Shown here: one piece after another, positions 58,586 through 64,000 of the stretch
Numbering within the stretch: the stretch's first letter is position 1
How the letters are laid out: the number at the start of each line of letters is the position of its first letter
Program-made: the position numbers and the translations under genes
Notes under the pieces: model-generated
Seen by the model: the letters and a program-made list of their open reading frames with translations, nothing else
What the model was told of the DNA's origin: nothing
Databases searched by the model: none
From: Rhizomys pruinosus
Lineage: Eukaryota; Chordata; Mammalia; Rodentia; Spalacidae
DNA: 64,000 bases
Assembly: GCA_009823505.1 (NCBI GenBank)
Contig: VZQC01008065.1
Span: 1,014,953-1,078,952 of the forward strand
Direction of reading: 5' to 3'

Positions 58586-59390
58586 AAGAAAGAAAGTAAA
58601 TGCAACTTCAAGTTAAAGTAAAGGTTTTAATGTTAGAAATATGTATAATTTTGCCTAATTATATGAGTGGCACTCTGGGTTAAATGTCAGTTGGAGAAAG
58701 AAAAATCATTCTAGAATAAAATGGAAAGGTATAAAGTGTTGTTAAGGACATGCACTCCCTTTTGTAATAGTGTGTAATTACACTCATTAGCTAAACCTCT
58801 GTAATTAGTATATATGGTCTGCCAAATTGAAAGTTTCCTGTCTGAAAAATGGTAGACATATCCTAGATGTTCTGTATCCTTTAGAAAAACACTAAAACAG
58901 TTAACCACATAAAATCTGGTAAGGGAAATCAATGATGCTGAAAGCCAATCATAGAATAAAATATGAATATTTTCAGGAGATGGATAACATGCTTGAAGTC
59001 TTATAGTCAAATATATCATTAACCAACTAAAGATAATAGATTGGTGATATAAAGTATCACCATCTGTATGTATGCCATCTGTAGTAAAATTTTTAATTCA
59101 AGTATAATTTAATTATACAAAATATTTTAATAAATAGTATGATTATCTTAAAATTTTGAATAGTGTCTTTAGAATTCTATCTTAAATGATGAGCACATAC
59201 TCATGATACCATAATTTCTTGCAGAGTAGTAACTTCATGGCTAATTAGGTTCTCCTGCCAAGGACGGGTAGACAATGTCGAATCAATCTCATAATCTTCC
59301 TATGGATCCTGCAAACCTTTCAGATATATCAGCAATGACCATTTTAATCCTTGCTTTTTTATTCTTTGCTTTACCAAATCTGGCCTATTG
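58586..59390. other. no recognised feature
   Basis: AT-rich, unassigned. Confidence 0.55.
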
Positions 59391-59605
59391 GATCTGAAGT
59401 CATGGATCAGTGGTTAAGAGCACTGGCTGCCCTTCAGAGGGCTCAGGTTGAAATCCCAGCCCCCGCTAGGTAGAAAACAACCATCCTATACTTAACTCTA
59501 GTTCCATGAGATTTGATGCCCTCTTCCGAGCTCTGCAGGTATTGCATGACATGAGTACACTTACAAGCAGGTTATAAACTCATACACATAAAGTAAAAAC
59601 GTAAA
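59391..59605 (+). mobile_element. B2 SINE, diverged
   Basis: cagtggttaagagcactggc, caggttgaaatcccagcccc, gatgccctcttccgagctct. Confidence 0.88.
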
Positions 59606-60030
59606 ACCAAATAAAAATCAGCCTACTTTCATACAGTGTTATTTCAGGAAATTATTCTAGAACCTTACATTGACTTTATTTTTATATAAAATCATCTGTT
59701 CAGGTAAACACAGGGTATGCCAATTTTGCATGCTTTAATGTATAAATATAAAATAAGCTAATTGTCCAATTATTTAGCATTCTTATTTTTATCACTGTAA
59801 TTTTCTTTTCTTTTGCTTTCCATTGTTGTTTCCTTTAAATATGATTGTTCAATTTCACTGATCTGCCCAGTTAGCAAAACAATCCATTGTTTCTTTTCAT
59901 TTATTCTCCATTAGTCTATTCAGCCATTCCATCTGTTGATTTAATATATTCTGTACTGCATGCCTTTATTGCATTAAAATTTTCTACCTTTCTTCTGCTA
60001 TTACTGTACTATTTTTGTTTGTTTCTTTGT
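59606..60030. other. no recognised feature
   Basis: AT-rich, unassigned. Confidence 0.55.
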
Positions 60031-60034
60031 TTTA

Positions 60035-60150
60035 GTTTGATGCAAGATCTCTATATGTAGACCAGGCTGGCCTTAAATTTAAAGAGATCCATCTGACTCT
60101 CCCTCTGAAATGCTTGGATCAAAATTGTGAGCCTTCATACCTGGCTAGTA
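60035..60150 (-). mobile_element. B1-like SINE, old
   Basis: tatgtagaccaggctggcct, then aaagagatccatctgactct and gtgagccttcatacctggct. Confidence 0.8.
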
Positions 60151-60756
60151 TTGTTCCCTTTAATCAGTGCAAAAAAATTCTCAAAGATCCCCTCTCCTGT
60201 GGGTCACAGTATTTCAACCCTTTTCTCCTAATTCAATTCTAAATAGTCTGAAAAAACACTTCTTCCTCTGTGAAATGTGAGGTCATATATTATTTAACAT
60301 ATTGAACAAATAAAACTACACTCACACACAAACACACAAATACACTAAATAAATGTCAAACACATATTTTAATATGAGTTTATCAGTTCTTTCAACCATG
60401 TATTTTGATCATATTTACTCACTACTACTCTGTAACTCTTCCAGATCCATGCCTCCTCAAGTTCTTTCAGTAAAATAGGAGCTGTGGTATTCAGAGGTAC
60501 AAAATGAAGTATGTTTTCATAAAAAGCATGTGTTGTATATTCCTAAAATGTTCTAACAAAAGAATTTTGTACTTTAAGAGACCATAACCAAATATTACTA
60601 CTAATGACAGGTATAAGAGCTAAATTTGGATTTGTTATTACTCATGTTTATTCTTATATTTAATTTTACTTTTAAGATGTAATATTTACAAGATGATTTC
60701 CTGTTTAGTAAATTATAGCAGAATCAATTTATTTTGCGATTAATAAGTTATCACTC
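60151..60756. other. no recognised feature
   Basis: AT-rich, unassigned. Confidence 0.55.
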
Positions 60757-60974
60757 GGGGGCTGGTGAGATGGTCTAGCAGTTGAGAGTGCCGACTGCTC
60801 TTGCAGAGGACCCAGGTTTGATCCCCAGCACCCACATGGCGGCTGAGAACCGTCTTTAACTCCAGTTCCATGGAAATCCTATGCCTTCTTCTAACCTCTG
60901 CAGCATTGCACGAAACGGGTGAACAAACCTATATGCAGACAGTACATTCATACATATAAAAAATAAATAAAATT
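60757..60974 (+). mobile_element. B2 SINE, well preserved
   Basis: ggggctggtgagatggtcta head, gaggacccaggtttgatccc with a near-consensus B box, aactccagttccatggaaat body. It lacks the internal duplication seen in other copies. The A-rich tail is the insertion point of the next element. Confidence 0.95.
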
Positions 60975-61395
60975 AGGGAACAATCTGCCGAAGAGGGGGC
61001 GTGGTAGAATGTAAGGGCTTCGATTGGGGTTAATGGTGAAACTACAACAATATAGACTGGACACTCATTTGATCAACTTGATTGAACACACAAGCCTCCC
61101 CTGCTGGATGGTGGGACCCATGAGCTGTGTGGGTTTGGGCACAAAGGCTTGCAAATTGGTTTTACATGAAGGATGCTTGTACTCACAAATTATCACTTAT
61201 TGTTTAAAAAAATGAAAACAAAACAAAACAAAAATGCAGAGAAAGATGCAGAAAACTTACGGCAGAATGCATGATCTGGGATGGGTAGGGGGTGGGGTGG
61301 GGGGAAGGGAAGGGGATATATGCCTGAACTGAATTGGAAAATGATGTATGAAATACACAAAGCATGAATAAAAAAATAAAAATAAATAAAATAAA
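60975..61395 (+). mobile_element. L1-tailed segment, second copy of the 21181-21580 type
   Basis: Starts gggaacaatctgccgaag directly in the B2 tail. 60976-61238 matches 21181-21422, followed by the shared L1 3' tail with a G-rich tract (61285-61312). An A-rich duplicate similar to the B2 tail (aaaaataaataaaat) after the element may be its target duplication, but it is low-complexity. Confidence 0.8.
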
Positions 61396-61514
61396 AAAAA
61401 GAATACTTGTTGAGTAGCTATAAAAAAAGATATCACACAAGGATCTATCACATATCTTGACTCCCATCTTAAACCATGTTATTGATGTTATTCATTTCAA
61501 GATATAAAACTATG

Positions 61515-61735
61515 AAATTGGAGCTTCAGGGAGCTGAGCAGGAGCTGGAGCTGTGGTCTGAGCACTGGACTGTGGGTGGGTGGGCTTTCCTTATCTTGCG
61601 TGCTGGGAGCTGGGAGCTCACAGCTGGAGTGGTTGCACTCAGGGCTGTGTTAGGATGCTGGTGCTGGGAACTAGGAGCTCTTCTACCAGTGGAGCTTGGT
61701 GGTCTAGGACTGGAGCTGTGGCATGTCTGCTGCTT
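61515..61735 (+). repeat. GGAGCTG-rich imperfect repeat
   Basis: Many ggagctg/gggagct units (gagctgagcaggagctggag, gctgggagctgggagctcac) in a GC-rich island unlike its surroundings. A faint likeness to the gagctaggagctgag part of the 39.9-kb L1 monomers exists. No convincing coding signal. Confidence 0.6.
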
Positions 61736-61879
61736 CTTCCCAGCCAGTGCCTGCCAGGCTTTAACTTCATCTGGAGATCAGGTTGAGTATAAATGTCAAC
61801 TTAATATTAGTGAGTCTTCTAATTCATGAGAATATAACAATTTCCATATATTAATAGAGTACTATCATGTATTTTATAA

Positions 61880-62487
61880 AATACTTTTTAATTTATTTTT
61901 CTCTCGATTTTTTATTGATGTTTTGTGTATTCCATACATCATTTTTCACTTCGGTTCAGGCATATTCCCCTTTCCCTTCCCCTCACCCCACTCCACCACC
62001 CCACCCCACTCCAGACCATGCATTCTGCCATAACTGTCCTGCATCTTTCTCTCAGTCTTTTTATGCTTAGTAATTCACATTTTCCTCCATTAATTTTATA
62101 TTACTCTAAAATACAGATGCATATTCTTCACTCATATACAGTAATTACAGTCTGAGAATAATTGGTGGGTGGATTCTACAGCCCATTGAGAGATTCACAT
62201 TATAACAGCATAGTTGCCTTCAGATAAACAGAAATATACCAATATTGTCATTCAGCTTGCCTTTGGTCTGGGGGATTTGGTGTTAGCATCCACAAATGAG
62301 GGAAACCATTCTCCGTTTGTCTTTCTGGGACTGTGTTACTTCACTCAGCATAATGGCTTCAAGTTCCATCCATTTACCTGCAAAGTTCCTAATGCCATCT
62401 TTCTTTACATCTCCATTATGTAGATGTACCACATTTTTGTCATCCACTCGTCTGTTGAGGGGCATTTGGGTTGGTTCCAGCTCTTTG
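61880..62487 (-). mobile_element. L1 3' end and ORF2 C-terminus, antisense, 5' truncated
   Basis: 3' UTR with a C-rich tract (61970-62015) and the ORF2 C-terminus in reverse (AGKWMELEAIMLSEVTQSQK in the minus frame, NQPKCPSTDEWMTKMW). It ends abruptly at 62487 against a GATA repeat. Confidence 0.92.
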
Positions 62488-62509
62488 CATAGATAGATGA
62501 TAAATAGAT

Positions 62510-62549
<40 letters not shown>

Positions 62550-62700
62550 TAAATGATTGATAGATGATCACTAGATAGATGATCGATAGACAGGTAGATA
62601 TAGATGATAGATATCTGATGATTGATAAATAGATGACAGATAGATAATAAATAGATGATAATAGAGAGATAAATGATGGCAGACAGATAGATAATGTACA
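62488..62700 (+). repeat. (GATA)n microsatellite, imperfect
   Basis: tagatagatga / gatagatagata units with interruptions; the longest pure run is about 62510-62548. Confidence 0.96.
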
Positions 62701-63491
62701 TATTTCACAACAATAAATTTAAAAGAAGAAATCATGTAATTGAGAAGGAATTGGTTAACACGTGATGATCTGGAGGGAGAGGACGGCAGAGAAAATTACA
62801 TAAGTAGAGTGCCCAGGTCTGAAATTCCCAAAATTTAAAAACTAATGAAACAATATCATCCCAAAGCCTTTTAAATATATAAGCATGTGATTCATTAATT
62901 ATTTTTCCTACAATTATATAATATTTCCATTATGTTAGCCACTTAAACCTACATATACCATCATCTAGTTTGTATGTCATGAGGATAGCATATGCTTTCA
63001 CTTCTGATGAAACAGAAAGCAGGACAGTAAACATGGAGCTGATTTCAGGAGAAAAGTAAAAACAAGAGAAAGTTGGAAGAGAAAAGAAGACCATATGTCA
63101 AAAATAATCATGCAACTGCTGTAGACTATTGGGGCATAATTAGAGTTTTTGATATGTGTAGGAAATATTTTTTTAGCTGATTCCACTAAATGATTTGCAC
63201 TTGAAAGATGTCATGATCTTTCAAACTTCTTATCTCTTAAGTACTCCAGCTAGTGTATTTCTATTTTTTGCCCCTCCTGTTATTTTTGTGAAAATCTGAT
63301 TATATTGGTTACAGCTTTCTTTATTACAATATATATTTCATGGTCTCAGATTGGAAATAACATATGAACTTTTCTTTTCAGTTCCGGACACACAAGAGAA
63401 CATAAGCACCTGGTCCAACATAAGTAACAGTTTACTAAAAAAATACTAAAGTTTGGGGGGTTTGTTTTTTGTTTTTTTGCTTAAAGCCCAT

Positions 63492-63536
<45 letters not shown>

Positions 63537-64000
63537 CCCCAAGAGGAAACTGAGTGAAGAGGAAAAGTGAAAACAGTGAGATCAGAGGAAATGTGTGGTA
63601 AATTCTAATAAATATTGAAATTCCTTGTTGTAGGGTAAAAAGTTGTTACAAACCTGGACCAGAGGTGGCTTTATGCAGCAAGGATTTTTATTTTGAATGG
63701 TGCAGGACTATGTCAAGCTATGTTAACAATCTGAGGTTGACTTGAATAACTATTGTTATTTTTGTATTTGTTAAGAAATGGAAACACTCTTTTCCTCCTT
63801 CCATTGATGCTACAATTCAAATTTATATCATATTCAAATTCAACATTGAAACAATTTGAACTCTGTTTTCAGAATCCAGCCTTTGGCTAGTCAATGTTGG
63901 CTTGGCACCAGTTAACTCTTCTTCTATAATAACTTGAAAAATGGTAGAAATATCCACATATTCCACAGAGTTCTTATATCACAGAAGATGGTTCAAAATA
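62701..64000. other. no recognised feature apart from a (CA)n tract
   Basis: Unassigned sequence to the window end; short frames without motifs. Confidence 0.55.
63493..63532 (+). repeat. (CA)n microsatellite
   Basis: Uninterrupted run of about 20 CA dinucleotides. Confidence 0.98.

Overview
The window is nuclear DNA of a muroid rodent. B1 and B2 SINEs occur on both strands at high density, and most of the rest is rodent-type L1 (ORF1/ORF2 remnants and several different 3' UTRs), ERVL-MaLR LTRs and one class II (ERVK-like) provirus. Several B2 copies carry an internal duplication that I do not recall from mouse or rat consensus B2, so a cricetid (hamster, vole or deer-mouse type) is my inference; species is not determined. 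The DNA is AT-rich. I found no intact protein-coding gene, no host exon in splice context, no CRISPR array and no bacterial feature. Every long reading frame is a piece of a retroelement or pseudogene, or chance.

Layout. 1-2490: 3' part of an L1, split by a MED6 processed pseudogene with its own target-site duplication. 2600-3230: SINEs and simple repeats. 3675-5887: antisense MaLR provirus with both LTRs, hit by a B2. 6771-12640: an L1 with two 5' UTR monomers, interrupted in ORF1 by an ERVK-like provirus (7393-11067) and near its 3' end by a B1. 12925-13650: broken EF-hand-repeat (EFCAB13/EFCAB3-like) sequence. 13650-17380: L1 3' UTR pieces, an unidentified repeat and a B1. 19319-21580: a chimeric 2.26-kb insertion bracketed by a 16-bp direct repeat. 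21955-31270: several antisense L1s, one with a 5' inversion, one nested in another. 32720-34565: SINEs and an L1 3' end. 36060-45745: two L1s head to head around a TA-rich centre; the plus-strand copy keeps 5' UTR, ORF1, ORF2 and 3' UTR remnants. 45795-46161: solo MaLR LTR. 47430-51723: L1 3' ends, including a short 5'-inverted insertion with a clear target-site duplication. 52065-62700: scattered B1/B2, L1 fragments and a GATA microsatellite. 62701-64000: no recognised feature.

Nothing here forms an operon or pathway. The biology is a layered record of retrotransposition, and nesting gives relative ages: L1, then provirus or B1 inside it; L1, then MED6 copy inside it; older L1, then younger L1 inside it. 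The most unusual objects are the 19.3-21.6 kb chimera, the shared 5' boundary of two L1-tailed segments (21181 and 60976), the head-to-head L1 pair, and a candidate 3' transduction near 25.8 kb. I saw no convincing undescribed functional system. Single Ns at 592, 47880 and 50032 sit in homopolymer or TA tracts, so local assembly there is not fully reliable.
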